The notes beneath the pieces are model-generated. The model worked only from the letters and a program-made list of their open reading frames with translations. It had not been told where the DNA came from and did not search any database. The position numbers and the translations under genes are program-made. A DNA stretch of 58,730 nucleotides from an uncultured Lachnospiraceae bacterium. Its GTDB lineage: Bacteria; Bacillota; Clostridia; Lachnospirales; Lachnospiraceae. Of the stretch, positions 34,379 to 43,573 are shown piece by piece; the stretch's first letter is position 1; each line of letters starts with the position of its first letter. The DNA lies in the NCBI GenBank assembly GCA_951800145.1, contig CATOJE010000014.1, positions 1 to 58,730 of the forward strand. The letters are read 5' to 3'.

Positions 34379-35038
34379 TTAATTCAGCTTAAATAAGATG
34401 ACATCCTTCACATGGGCAATCCCCCGTATCTCTTCCACAGATTCCTTGTCCATGGTCTGATCCATCTCTATGGTCATAATCGCCAGTCCACCCTTTTCCT
34501 GGCGGTTTAAGCGGAAATTAGCGATATTTGCCCGGTGGTTGGAAACCAGGGTAGTAACCTGGGCGATGACGCCGGGCTGATCGTGGTGGAGAACAATCAG
34601 GGTGGGGTATTGGCCGGAGAAATTTACCTTCATATGGTTAATGCTGGTGATCTGGATATTGCCTCCGCCCACACTGGCTCCCTGGAGAGAAACGGATTTT
34701 CCGGAAATGCCGGTCATGGTGATCAAGGCTGTGTTGGGGTGCGCGTCATCGATGGCGCCGGTGGTGATGGTGATGGAAATCCCGGCTTCTCTGGCCAGCT
34801 TGGTGCTTTCGCGGATCCGGGTGTCCCATGGGTCAAATCCCAGCAGGCCGCCGATGATGGCCTTATCCGTTCCGTGGCCCAGGTAGGTTTTGGCAAAGGA
34901 GCCGTGGAAGAGGATTTCCGCCCTGACCGGCGCCTCCCCTAAGAGAAGACGGGCAGCCTTTCCGATGCGGGCTGCGCCGGCAGTATGGGAGCTGGAGGGT
35001 CCGATCATAACTGGCCCGATGATGTCAAATACATTCAT
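34379..35038 (-). CDS. sdaAB: L-serine dehydratase, beta subunit
   Basis: A 219-residue beta subunit of the iron-sulfur L-serine ammonia-lyase, which makes pyruvate and ammonia. IGPSSSHTAGAARIGKAAR is the conserved start, HGSFAKTYLGHGTDKA follows, and an ACT domain begins near residue 148 (YPTLIVLHHDQPGVIAQVTTLV). GGAGG precedes the ATG. The catalytic, cluster-bearing alpha subunit (sdaAA) normally follows directly, but here the gene runs straight into the terminator at 34350, so the alpha gene must be elsewhere or missing. Confidence 0.92.
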   Translation of the reverse strand: MNVFDIIGPVMIGPSSSHTAGAARIGKAARLLLGEAPVRAEILFHGSFAKTYLGHGTDKAIIGGLLGFDPWDTRIRESTKLAREAGISITITTGAIDDAHPNTALITMTGISGKSVSLQGASVGGGNIQITSINHMKVNFSGQYPTLIVLHHDQPGVIAQVTTLVSNHRANIANFRLNRQEKGGLAIMTIEMDQTMDKESVEEIRGIAHVKDVILFKLN

Positions 35039-35185
35039 GCTTAAACCTCCGAAATGATTAGAAACTGTTTATTTCCGCAGGCGATGAGCCAGGCGCCGTG
35101 CCTGCACGGGCATTTGGCGAATGCGGGGTCTTTGATTACCAGTATATCAGATCCGGAATAAAGTACAAGGGAAATCGAATTTATG

Positions 35186-35214
35186 TTGAAAGCATATCCC
35201 CCGCATGCTATAAT
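35186..35214 (+). promoter_or_regulatory. promoter of Na/Pi cotransporter gene
   Basis: TTGAAA (35186-35191), 17-bp spacer, TATAAT (35209-35214). Confidence 0.8.
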
Positions 35215-35286
35215 CGATCTGATATGCGAAACAGAGCAGTACAAAGGATGCAGGAAAATACACGAGAAAATTAGTGAGGTGCCAGA

Positions 35287-36966
35287 ATGGCGACAGGGGA
35301 TATTTCAAATTTGTTCCAGTTTTTAGGCGGACTGGGAATGTTTCTTTATGGGATGAACATCATGGGAGACGGCATGCAGAAAACAGCCGGAAGCAAGATG
35401 AATCAGTTCCTGGGAATGGTTACAAATAAGCGGATCTTGGGAGTGCTTCTGGGAGCTCTGATCACGGCGATTCTCCACAGCAGCGCGGCCACCACGGTCA
35501 TGGTGGTTGGCTTTGTGAATGCAGGAATTTTGAACCTGACCCAGGCAGTAGGCGTGATTATGGGCGCGAATATCGGAACCACCATCACAGCATGGATGGT
35601 ATCCTTAAACTCTCTCGGAGATGCCTTTGCCATGCTGCAGCCAGCCTTTTTTGCGCCTCTTCTGGCTGGGCTTGGAGCCTTTATGATGACCTTTTCCAAG
35701 AAACAGAAGACCAATATGATCGGTGAGATCCTTGTGGGAGGAGGCCTTCTTTTTATCGGCCTGACCTTCATGTCCGGCGCAGTAGAGCCCTACACCGACG
35801 CACCGATTTTTGCGGATATCTTCCGCATTCTGGGAGGCAATCCCATCCTGGGTATCGTGGCAGGCGCATTGATCACAGCCCTTTTGCAGAGCTCCACCGC
35901 ATCGGTGGGAATTCTCCAGACCCTGGCTATGAATGGAGTGGTGTCTATGAGCGCGGCCATCTACATAACCCTGGGGCAGAATATCGGAACCTGCGTCACC
36001 GCTGTGCTTTCCAGTGCCGGAGCGAACCGGACGGCGAAGCGGGCGGCATCGATTCATCTGATGTTTAATACCATCGGCGCCATTCTTTTTGCCATTGGCA
36101 TGTATGGAATTTCCTTTGTTATGCCGGAGTTTGCCTTCGGGCCCATAAATGCAGTGGAAATTTCTATGTTCCACACAGTTTTTAATGTGACCAATACCAT
36201 TCTCCTCTACCCGTTTGCCAATCAGCTGGTGAAGCTGTCCGCGCTCTTTGTGAAGGAAAAGGGGAGCGGACAGGAGCTCCTTCAGGCAGAGAACAAGGAG
36301 GAGGCGGCAGCCCTGCGCCATCTGGATCAGCGTATCTTCGAGTCGCCCGCCTTTGCCATCGAGGTGGCGGCCACCGAGGTGGTGCACATGGGTCAGATTA
36401 CCTTAAAAAATCTGCAGCGGGCACTGGATTCCCTGACGGATCCGGAGAAAGCCTCGACCCAGGAGGTATATGAGGTGGAGAAGACCATCGACCGCATGGA
36501 AAATATGCTGACGGAGTATTTAATTAAGGTAAATAACCTGTCATTAAACGAGGATCAGAAGCTGGTGGTAAATAACCTGTTTTACAGCATCAGCGATATC
36601 GAACGGGTAGGAGACCATGCAGAAAATCTGGCGGAGTCCGCGGAGTACATCAAGGAGCACTCGGTGAATTTCTCCGGCGTGGGGATCGAGGATTTAAAGA
36701 GCATCGGATCCTGTGTGGTGAAGTCCTTCTCCCATGCCATTGAGGCCAGAAGAACAGGGAACATGGATGAGGTGCGGAAGGTAAGCCAGTATGAGGACCG
36801 GGTGGATAATCTGGAGGAGGAGATGCGGGAGGAGCATATCAACCGTCTTTCCAGCGGATTATGTGATTCTTCCGCCGGCGTGATCTTTTTGGACATCATT
36901 AATAATCTGGAGCGTGTTTCGGATCATGCGTATAATTTGGCCGGATATGTGAAGAATGAAATATAA
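35287..36966 (+). CDS. Na/Pi cotransporter family protein with PhoU-like domain
   Basis: A 559-residue protein. The N-terminal 310 residues are membrane and hold two inverted Na/Pi repeats with HSSAATTVMVVGFVNAG and QSSTASVGILQTLAMNG, the signatures of NptA/YjbB carriers. Residues 340-555 form a helical PhoU-like cytoplasmic domain with paired E/D-rich helices (ERVGDHAENLAE, ERVSDHAYNLAG). It probably takes up or exports phosphate with sodium. GAGG lies before ATG 35287. It stands as a single-gene transcript. Confidence 0.92.
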   Translation: MATGDISNLFQFLGGLGMFLYGMNIMGDGMQKTAGSKMNQFLGMVTNKRILGVLLGALITAILHSSAATTVMVVGFVNAGILNLTQAVGVIMGANIGTTITAWMVSLNSLGDAFAMLQPAFFAPLLAGLGAFMMTFSKKQKTNMIGEILVGGGLLFIGLTFMSGAVEPYTDAPIFADIFRILGGNPILGIVAGALITALLQSSTASVGILQTLAMNGVVSMSAAIYITLGQNIGTCVTAVLSSAGANRTAKRAASIHLMFNTIGAILFAIGMYGISFVMPEFAFGPINAVEISMFHTVFNVTNTILLYPFANQLVKLSALFVKEKGSGQELLQAENKEEAAALRHLDQRIFESPAFAIEVAATEVVHMGQITLKNLQRALDSLTDPEKASTQEVYEVEKTIDRMENMLTEYLIKVNNLSLNEDQKLVVNNLFYSISDIERVGDHAENLAESAEYIKEHSVNFSGVGIEDLKSIGSCVVKSFSHAIEARRTGNMDEVRKVSQYEDRVDNLEEEMREEHINRLSSGLCDSSAGVIFLDIINNLERVSDHAYNLAGYVKNEI

Positions 36967-36998
36967 TAAAGAAGCAGGGTTCTGGGGTAACGGTGCAT

Positions 36999-37037
36999 TG
37001 TGAACAGTAACGGGGCGGACAACTGTGAATAGTGACG
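36999..37037. repeat. short direct repeat upstream of gapA
   Basis: TGTGAACAGTAACG at 36999-37012 and TGTGAATAGTGACG at 37024-37037, 25 bp apart. Meaning unclear; it may be a decayed repeat or a regulator site. Confidence 0.35.
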
Positions 37038-37063
37038 AAGTTTATAAAGTTTTTAAAAAGGAC

Positions 37064-37092
37064 TTGCCATTTCCTAGAAAGTTAGGTAGAAT
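37064..37092 (+). promoter_or_regulatory. promoter of gapA
   Basis: TTGCCA (37064-37069), 17-bp spacer, TAGAAT (37087-37092), leaving an AT-rich leader of about 70 nt. Confidence 0.7.
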
Positions 37093-37166
37093 ATAACAAG
37101 GTTGATTTTAATTTAACAAAACTAATTTAACAAAACTTTTAAGCAAGAAACAGGAGGAATTGAATC

Positions 37167-38198
37167 ATGGCAGTAAAAGTAGCAATTAATGGTTTTGGAC
37201 GTATCGGACGTCTGGCTTTCCGTCAGATGTTTGGGGCAGAGGGTTATGATGTTGTTGCGATCAACGACTTAACCGATCCCAAGATGTTGGCTAACCTGTT
37301 AAAGTATGACACCGCTCAGGGCGGATACTGCGGACACATCGGCGAGGGTAAGCATACCGTGGAAGCCGGTGAAGATTCCATTACCGTAGACGGCAAGAAG
37401 ATCACCATTTACAAGGAGCCCAAGGCTGCTGACCTTCCCTGGGGCGAGTTAGGAGTAGATGTTGTATTAGAGTGTACCGGTTTCTATTGCTCAAAGGATA
37501 AAGCTCAGGCTCATATCGACGCAGGCGCAAAGAAGGTTGTTATCTCCGCTCCTGCAGGCAGTGATTTAAAGACCATCGTATTCTCTGTTAACGAGAATAC
37601 CTTAACTGCAGAGGATACTGTGATCTCCGCAGCTTCCTGTACCACCAACTGCTTAGCTCCTATGGCTAAGGCGTTAAATGACTATGCTCCCATCCAGTCT
37701 GGTATCATGAGCACCATCCATGCTTATACCGGCGATCAGATGATCTTAGACGGTCCTCACAGAAAGGGCGACTTAAGAAGAGCAAGAGCAGGCGCTGCAA
37801 ACATCGTTCCCAACAGCACTGGCGCTGCAAAGGCCATCGGCTTAGTTATTCCGGAATTAAACGGTAAGTTAATCGGCTCCGCACAGCGTGTTCCGGTACC
37901 AACCGGCTCCACCACCATCTTAACCGCAGTGGTTAAGGGCGCTGACGTAACCAAGGAAGGCATCAATGCCGCTATGAAGGCAGCTGCCTGCGAGTCCTTT
38001 GGATACAATGAGGACCAGATCGTTTCTTCTGACGTTATCGGCATGAAGTACGGCTCTCTCTTCGATGCAACCCAGACCATGGTTTGCAAGCTCGCAGATG
38101 ATCTGTATGAGGTTCAGGTAGTTTCCTGGTATGATAATGAGAATTCCTACACCAGCCAGATGGTAAGAACCATTAAGTACTTCGCTGAGTTAGGTTAA
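37167..38198 (+). CDS. gapA: glyceraldehyde-3-phosphate dehydrogenase
   Basis: A 343-residue type I GAPDH that oxidises glyceraldehyde 3-phosphate with NAD+ and phosphate. The Rossmann start is [17 protein letters not shown], the catalytic Cys lies in [15 protein letters not shown], and the [10 protein letters not shown] and [15 protein letters not shown] blocks are standard. AGGAGG precedes the ATG. It heads the gapA-pgk-tpiA-gpmI cluster, but a terminator-like hairpin lies between it and pgk, so it is probably made in excess of the later genes. Codon choice is strongly biased (TTA for Leu, GTT/GTA for Val), fitting high expression. Confidence 0.97.
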   Translation: MAVKVAINGFGRIGRLAFRQMFGAEGYDVVAINDLTDPKMLANLLKYDTAQGGYCGHIGEGKHTVEAGEDSITVDGKKITIYKEPKAADLPWGELGVDVVLECTGFYCSKDKAQAHIDAGAKKVVISAPAGSDLKTIVFSVNENTLTAEDTVISAASCTTNCLAPMAKALNDYAPIQSGIMSTIHAYTGDQMILDGPHRKGDLRRARAGAANIVPNSTGAAKAIGLVIPELNGKLIGSAQRVPVPTGSTTILTAVVKGADVTKEGINAAMKAAACESFGYNEDQIVSSDVIGMKYGSLFDATQTMVCKLADDLYEVQVVSWYDNENSYTSQMVRTIKYFAELG

Positions 38199-38239
38199 TT
38201 TCTGCTTTTCGATAAGGATTTTTATCCGCAAGACTCAAT

Positions 38240-38271
38240 AAGGGTCCGGCTTAAAAGGGCCGGGCCCTTTT
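38240..38271 (+). terminator. terminator/attenuator between gapA and pgk
   Basis: AAGGGTCCGGC pairs with GCCGGGCCCTT (one G-U), followed by TTTT. Because pgk starts 24 bp later, partial read-through is likely. Confidence 0.75.
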
Positions 38272-38294
38272 ACTGTGAAAGGAGATTTTTTATC

Positions 38295-39515
38295 ATGTTA
38301 AATAAAAAGACGGTAGATGATTTACAGGTAAAGGGCAAGAGAGTATTAGTGCGCTGCGATTTTAATGTTCCCTTAAAGAACGGCGAGATTACCGATGAGA
38401 CCCGTATCGTGGCAGCGCTTCCCACCATCAAGAAGCTGATGGGCGACGGCGCTAAGGTGATCCTTTGCTCTCACCTAGGCAAGGTAAAGAATGGCCCCAA
38501 TGAAGGGGAGTCCTTAGCACCTGTGGCAAAGAGACTTTCCGAGAAGTTAGGCAAGGAAGTAAACTTTGTTTCCGACTACAATGTAACTGGCGAGGCCGCC
38601 ACCCAGGCAGTGGCTGCCATGGCAGAGGGCGATGTGGTATTACTGCAGAATACCCGCTTCCGCGGCAAGGAGGAGACCAAGAATGGCGAGGAGTTCAGCA
38701 AGGAGTTAGCGGATCTGGCGGATGACTATGTATGCGACGCCTTCGGCTCTTCCCACAGAGCCCATGCATCCGTAGAGGGTGTTACCAAGTTTATCACTGC
38801 CAAGGGCGGCTCTAATGCAGTTGGCTATCTGATGCAGAAGGAGATCGACTTCTTAGGAAACGCAGTGGAGAATCCGGTTCGTCCCTTCGTGGCCATCTTA
38901 GGCGGCGCTAAGGTAGCAGATAAGCTGAATGTAATCTCCAACCTGTTAGAGAAGTGCGATACCCTGATCATCGGCGGCGGCATGGCCTTTACCTTCTTAA
39001 AGGCACAGGGCTTAAGCGTAGGTAATTCCTTAGTGGATGACACCAAGCTGGATTACTGCAAGGAAATGATGGAGAAGGCAGAGAAGCTTGGGAAGAAGCT
39101 GCTGCTTCCAGTTGACACCACCATTGCAGCTGCATTCCCCAATCCCATCGACGGCCCCATCGAGGTGAAGGTAGTGGATTCTAATGCAATTCCTGCTGAT
39201 ATGGAAGGCCTGGATATCGGATCGAAGACAGCGGAGCTGTACGCAGAGGCAGTGAAGTCTGCCAAGACCGTAGTTTGGAATGGCCCCATGGGCGTATTTG
39301 AGAACCCCACCCTGGCAGCAGGAACCATCGCAGTGGCAAAGGCCCTGGCAGAGACCGAGGCAACTACCATCATCGGCGGCGGCGATTCCGCCGCAGCAGT
39401 GAATCAGCTGGGCTTCGGCGATAAGATGAGCCATATCTCCACTGGCGGCGGCGCTTCCTTAGAGTTCTTAGAGGGCAAGGATCTTCCCGGCGTAGTGGCG
39501 GCAGACGATAAATAA
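38295..39515 (+). CDS. pgk: phosphoglycerate kinase
   Basis: A 406-residue PGK, which makes ATP from 1,3-bisphosphoglycerate. Visible landmarks are [23 protein letters not shown] at the N-terminus, [33 protein letters not shown], the nucleotide loop WNGPMGVFE and the C-terminal [13 protein letters not shown] and [21 protein letters not shown] precedes the ATG. It is second in the glycolytic cluster; tpiA starts 22 bp after its stop. Confidence 0.97.
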   Translation: MLNKKTVDDLQVKGKRVLVRCDFNVPLKNGEITDETRIVAALPTIKKLMGDGAKVILCSHLGKVKNGPNEGESLAPVAKRLSEKLGKEVNFVSDYNVTGEAATQAVAAMAEGDVVLLQNTRFRGKEETKNGEEFSKELADLADDYVCDAFGSSHRAHASVEGVTKFITAKGGSNAVGYLMQKEIDFLGNAVENPVRPFVAILGGAKVADKLNVISNLLEKCDTLIIGGGMAFTFLKAQGLSVGNSLVDDTKLDYCKEMMEKAEKLGKKLLLPVDTTIAAAFPNPIDGPIEVKVVDSNAIPADMEGLDIGSKTAELYAEAVKSAKTVVWNGPMGVFENPTLAAGTIAVAKALAETEATTIIGGGDSAAAVNQLGFGDKMSHISTGGGASLEFLEGKDLPGVVAADDK

Positions 39516-39536
39516 TTCATATTGGAGAGGAAAACC

Positions 39537-40286
39537 ATGGCAAGAAAGAAAATTATTGCAGGCAACTGGAAGATGAACATGACTCCTTCCGAGGCAGTTG
39601 CATTAGTAGAAACCTTAAAGCCCCTGGTGGTAAATGATCAGGTGGATGTCGTGTTCTGCGTACCGGCCATTGATATCATCCCCGCTATGGAAGCGGCTAA
39701 GGGAACCAATATCAACATCGGCGCAGAGAATATGTATTTTGAGGAGAAGGGCGCCTACACCGGCGAGATTTCTCCCAATATGTTAAAGGATGCTGGTGTC
39801 CAGTACGTAATTATCGGCCATTCCGAGAGAAGAGAGTACTTTGCAGAGACGGACGAGACGGTAAATAAGAAGGTGTTAAAGGCATTTGAACATGACTTAA
39901 CCCCCATTATCTGCTGCGGTGAGACCCTGACCCAGAGAGAGCAGGGCATTACCATCGACTGGATCCGCCAGCAGATCAAGATCGCCTTCTTAAATGTTAC
40001 CGCAGATCAGGCTAAGAAGGCAGTGATCGCCTACGAGCCTATCTGGGCCATCGGAACCGGCAAGGTGGCTACCACAGAGCAGGCGGAAGAGGTTTGTGCT
40101 GCCATCCGTGTATGCATCGGTGAGATCTATGATGAAGCTACCGCAGAAGCCATCCGCATCCAGTACGGCGGTTCTGTGTCCGCATCCTCCGCACCGGAGC
40201 TGTTTGCCCAGCCGAATATCGACGGCGGCTTGGTAGGCGGCGCTTCCTTAAAGCCAGACTTTGGGAAGATTGTAAACTATAAATAA
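39537..40286 (+). CDS. tpiA: triose-phosphate isomerase
   Basis: A 249-residue TIM-barrel enzyme that converts dihydroxyacetone phosphate and glyceraldehyde 3-phosphate. [12 protein letters not shown] holds the N-terminal Asn-Lys, [11 protein letters not shown] holds catalytic His, [13 protein letters not shown] holds catalytic Glu and the mobile loop, and [12 protein letters not shown] and GLVGGASLK bind phosphate. ATG 39537 follows GGAGAGG; the upstream in-frame codon is rejected. Third gene of the cluster. Confidence 0.97.
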   Translation: MARKKIIAGNWKMNMTPSEAVALVETLKPLVVNDQVDVVFCVPAIDIIPAMEAAKGTNINIGAENMYFEEKGAYTGEISPNMLKDAGVQYVIIGHSERREYFAETDETVNKKVLKAFEHDLTPIICCGETLTQREQGITIDWIRQQIKIAFLNVTADQAKKAVIAYEPIWAIGTGKVATTEQAEEVCAAIRVCIGEIYDEATAEAIRIQYGGSVSASSAPELFAQPNIDGGLVGGASLKPDFGKIVNYK

Positions 40287-40318
40287 CAAGAGCAGTGATT
40301 GTATTGATTTAGCATGAC

Positions 40319-40359
40319 TGTCCCCGCGGTATTGCTTAGAAAGCAGTTCTGTGGGGACA
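40319..40359. other. strong hairpin between tpiA and gpmI
   Basis: TGTCCCCGCGG pairs with CTGTGGGGACA (two G-U), then after a T-T mismatch ATTGCT pairs with AGCAGT around TAGAA. There is no T-run, so it looks like an mRNA stability or processing element. Confidence 0.65.
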
Positions 40360-40383
40360 ATGTGCGAAAGGAGATGAAAGGAA

Positions 40384-41925
40384 ATGAGCAAGAAACCAGT
40401 TGTTTTAATGATTCTGGACGGCTATGGCTTAAATGATAACTGTGAGCATAATGCAGTGTGTGAGGCAAAGACCCCCATTATGGATCAGCTGATGAGTCAG
40501 TGCCCCTTTGTGAAGGGGAATGCCAGCGGCATGGCGGTAGGCCTTCCGGAGGGACAGATGGGAAATTCTGAAGTAGGTCACCTAAATATGGGTGCCGGCC
40601 GCATCGTATATCAGGAGCTGACGCGCATTACCAAATCGATTCAGGACGGGGACTTTTTCCAGATCCCAGAGTTTTTACAGGCGGTGGAGAACTGTAAGAA
40701 GTATGATTCCGCCCTTCATTTATATGGCCTGGTATCGGACGGCGGCGTCCACAGCCATCTGACCCACATCTTCGGCCTGCTGGAGCTGGCTAAGAGGAAT
40801 GGCCTGGAAAAGGTATTTGTCCACTGCTTCTTAGACGGCCGTGACACTCCGCCAGCTTCAGGCAAGGAATTTGTGGAGGAGCTGGAAGCCAAGATGAAGG
40901 AGATAGGCGTGGGCAAGGTGGCCTCAGTTATGGGGCGTTACTATGCCATGGATCGGGATAAGAACTGGGATCGGGTGAAGCTGGCTTATGACGCATTGAC
41001 AAAAGGCCAGGGAAAGACGGCTGCCAGCGGTCCTGCAGGGATCCAGGCCTCCTACGATGAGGAGAAATATGACGAGTTTGTAATGCCTACTGTTGTGCTG
41101 GAGGATGGGAAGCCCATCGGCCTGATTAAAGAGCACGACTCCATTATCTTCTATAATTTCCGCCCGGATCGCGCCCGGGAGATCACCCGCGCCTTCTGCG
41201 ATGAGGACTTTGCTGGATTCCCCCGGGAGAAGAGGATGGATTTAGTCTATGTGTGCTTCACAGACTATGATGAGACCATCGAAAATAAGCTGGTTGCCTT
41301 CCACAAGGAAACCATTACCAATACCTTCGGTGAATTCCTGGCTGCCCATAAAAAGACTCAGGCCAGAATCGCAGAGACTGAAAAGTATGCCCATGTTACC
41401 TTCTTCTTCAACGGCGGCGTGGAGGAGCCCAATGAAGGGGAGAAGCGGATCCTGGTGCCGTCTCCCAAGGAGGTTGCCACCTACGACTTAAAGCCGGAGA
41501 TGAGCGCTCCCGGTGTATGCGAGAAGCTGGTAGAAGCCATTAAATCGGATGCATACGATGTGATTATCATTAATTTTGCCAATCCGGACATGGTTGGCCA
41601 CACCGGCGTGGAACAAGCTGCCATCAAGGCCATCGAGACCGTGGATGCATGTGTGGGAAAGGCAGTGGATGCTATCAAGGAGGTGGACGGTGTGATGTTT
41701 ATCTGCGCGGATCACGGCAACGCAGAGCAGCTGGTGGACTATACCACCGGAGAGCCCTGGACCGCACACACCACCAATCCGGTTCCCTTTATCCTGGTGA
41801 ATGCAGATCCTGCTTATAAGCTTCGGGAGGGTGGATGCCTGGCGGATATCATCCCCACCTTAATCGAGCTGATGGGCATGGAGCAGCCAAAGGAGATGAC
41901 AGGAAAGAGCCTTTTGGTGAAATAA
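40384..41925 (+). CDS. gpmI: 2,3-bisphosphoglycerate-independent phosphoglycerate mutase
   Basis: A 513-residue Mn-dependent iPGM of the alkaline phosphatase superfamily, interconverting 3- and 2-phosphoglycerate. VLMILDGYGL gives the first metal Asp, MGNSEVGHLNMGAGR the phosphorylated Ser, HCFLDGRDTPP and the YYAMDRDKNWDR block the substrate site, and FICADHGNAEQL and WTAHTTNPVPF the second metal site. GGAG lies before ATG. It is last in the cluster; enolase is not present here. Confidence 0.97.
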   Translation: MSKKPVVLMILDGYGLNDNCEHNAVCEAKTPIMDQLMSQCPFVKGNASGMAVGLPEGQMGNSEVGHLNMGAGRIVYQELTRITKSIQDGDFFQIPEFLQAVENCKKYDSALHLYGLVSDGGVHSHLTHIFGLLELAKRNGLEKVFVHCFLDGRDTPPASGKEFVEELEAKMKEIGVGKVASVMGRYYAMDRDKNWDRVKLAYDALTKGQGKTAASGPAGIQASYDEEKYDEFVMPTVVLEDGKPIGLIKEHDSIIFYNFRPDRAREITRAFCDEDFAGFPREKRMDLVYVCFTDYDETIENKLVAFHKETITNTFGEFLAAHKKTQARIAETEKYAHVTFFFNGGVEEPNEGEKRILVPSPKEVATYDLKPEMSAPGVCEKLVEAIKSDAYDVIIINFANPDMVGHTGVEQAAIKAIETVDACVGKAVDAIKEVDGVMFICADHGNAEQLVDYTTGEPWTAHTTNPVPFILVNADPAYKLREGGCLADIIPTLIELMGMEQPKEMTGKSLLVK

Positions 41926-41986
41926 AGAAAACGTGGCCAGCCGATTTTCCGGCTGGCTGCAAATGATCAGGGAAAGGAGAAGGATT

Positions 41987-42721
41987 ATGATACTAACACC
42001 AGATGACAGAATGAAACGCAAGATGTCGAAAAATGGAAGTGTGCTGCAGTATATGTATAGCGTATCAGGCGCCGGGAAAGGGCTGAGCGCTATGGGAGGC
42101 ATGCTGATTTTCATCGGCGCCTTGATGGCGGCAGCGCTTTTTGGGGTGCTGGGAGCGGAAAGCGCCATTAAGATAGCCGCGGCTCTCATAATTCCTGGGA
42201 TTCTCCTGATCCTTCTGGGTGTGAACATGCAGAAGAAAAAAGAGAAGGGCTGGCTGGCAGCTTATGCAAAGAAAAGCGGCCTTTCAGAGCAGGAAATCCT
42301 CAAGGCAGACCAGGAATTCAGACAATCAGGCGTTGTGCTCTTCGCCCCGGATAAGGGGACGGATACCAACAGCCTGAAAAAGCTGGGATTCGTCACAGCC
42401 AATTATATCCGGTTCCCGGGATCCGCCCCCTATCTGCAGCGCCTTACAGATATGGTGGCCTGCTTTTACACCAAAAAGTACCTGTGCGATGACGGGGGCT
42501 ACGATCGGGCGCTGGTGGCCTACACCACAGACGGAGAGAATGTTTTCCTCTATAGAAATCCGCCGGAGAAGGCCAGCCTGGAGATCGTACAGCTGATCGA
42601 GACCCGCAATCCAATGGTGATTACGGATCATCATTTTACATATGAAGGAAAAGAATATGACGGAGTCCGTGGCTGCGATGAGGTAATCGCTCTCCACAAG
42701 CGGATCCGGGCAGAGGGTTAG
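41987..42721 (+). CDS. membrane protein of unknown function
   Basis: A 244-residue protein with two hydrophobic segments at about residues 28-75 and a soluble C-terminal domain: CDDGGYDRALVAYTTDGENVFLYRNPP and VITDHHFTYEGKEYDGVRGCDE. I do not recognise the family. ATG 41987 is chosen since GGAAAGGAGAAGG precedes it. It runs 62 bp behind gpmI after a hairpin (GCCAGCCG/CGGCTGGC) without T-run, and is followed 12 bp later by a zinc-ribbon protein gene, so these two form a small operon. Confidence 0.7.
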   Translation: MILTPDDRMKRKMSKNGSVLQYMYSVSGAGKGLSAMGGMLIFIGALMAAALFGVLGAESAIKIAAALIIPGILLILLGVNMQKKKEKGWLAAYAKKSGLSEQEILKADQEFRQSGVVLFAPDKGTDTNSLKKLGFVTANYIRFPGSAPYLQRLTDMVACFYTKKYLCDDGGYDRALVAYTTDGENVFLYRNPPEKASLEIVQLIETRNPMVITDHHFTYEGKEYDGVRGCDEVIALHKRIRAEG

Positions 42722-42733
42722 GAGGAAGCAAGG

Positions 42734-43102
42734 ATGGAACAGGTGCGAATCAAAGAGCTAAAATGCCCTGCCTGCGGCGGAAAGCTGGCGCTGGATCCCC
42801 AGAATCCCAATATTGAAATCTGCCAGCAGTGCCAGGAAAAATATACCATTCAGTGGAACCGTTTGGCAGAAACCGGACAGGAGGAGGCCTCGCTGAAGCC
42901 TCTTCCCAGAAAGATCGCCTATGAGCCGGTGCCGGAGGTTAAGAAAAAGAAGTCCGGATGGGAGCCCTATGGATGGAAGCGTGGAGTGGCCCTGGTGATT
43001 GCCTTTTTCGTAATTATGGGGATTATGTACGGGCCGAAGGTGTACCGGCGTTATCAGATGGATCATGGGGGCGTTGTGGTGGAGCAGGAGGCAGATGAAT
43101 AA
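42734..43102 (+). CDS. small zinc-ribbon membrane protein
   Basis: A 122-residue protein. An N-terminal zinc ribbon is seen as CPACGG (Cys11 and Cys14) and CQQC (residues 31-34), then a basic linker KKKKS and one membrane segment near residues 86-104 with an acidic tail. The first 40 residues resemble the ribbon of TFIIB-type or viral late-factor domains common in Clostridia. It is 12 bp downstream of the membrane protein at 41987, so the two likely act together. Function unknown. Confidence 0.72.
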   Translation: MEQVRIKELKCPACGGKLALDPQNPNIEICQQCQEKYTIQWNRLAETGQEEASLKPLPRKIAYEPVPEVKKKKSGWEPYGWKRGVALVIAFFVIMGIMYGPKVYRRYQMDHGGVVVEQEADE

Positions 43103-43173
43103 AAGCCCTATTTGGCTATAATGATAGAATGATTCGTAAAATGCTGCTGCAAAAGAAGAAGGAGGAAAGTGAT

Positions 43174-43506
43174 ATGTATGTAGAGAATAAGAATATTGTC
43201 CCAGAGACAGTGGGAGAGGGCACGGTGAGAAGGATACTGGCCTATTCTCCCAAGCTGATGGCCGTGGAGCTGACACTTGATAAAGGAGCAGTAGGGGCAA
43301 AGCACAGCCATCCTCACGAGCAGATCGGATATGTGATCTCCGGTTCTGTGACGTATCAGGAGGAGGGCCAGGAGGATAAGGTCCTGACAGCCGGAGATGC
43401 TTATTATGTAGCGCCTAACGTGGTTCACGGGGCAATCGCTTTAGAAGAGACGAAGCTTTTAGACATTTTCACGCCCATGCGGGAAGACTTTGTGAAGGAT
43501 AAATAA
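43174..43506 (+). CDS. cupin domain protein
   Basis: A 110-residue single cupin: KHSHPHEQIGYVISGSVTY carries the HxH-x4-E-like metal ligands, and GDAYYVAPNVVHGAIALEE the last His. ATG 43174 follows GGAGG; the upstream in-frame codons are rejected. It stands alone, with a bidirectional terminator behind it. Substrate is unknown. Confidence 0.82.
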   Translation: MYVENKNIVPETVGEGTVRRILAYSPKLMAVELTLDKGAVGAKHSHPHEQIGYVISGSVTYQEEGQEDKVLTAGDAYYVAPNVVHGAIALEETKLLDIFTPMREDFVKDK

Positions 43507-43509
43507 TAG

Positions 43510-43554
43510 AAAAGGGCCGGTTTGCAGATGATGACAATGCATGCCGGCCCTTTT
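43510..43554. terminator. bidirectional terminator, cupin and germination genes
   Basis: AAAAGGGCCGG pairs with CCGGCCCTTTT around a 23-nt loop. A-run and T-run flank it, so it can serve both convergent genes. Confidence 0.8.
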
Positions 43555-43573
43555 GACTGTTATATGCTTTTTC

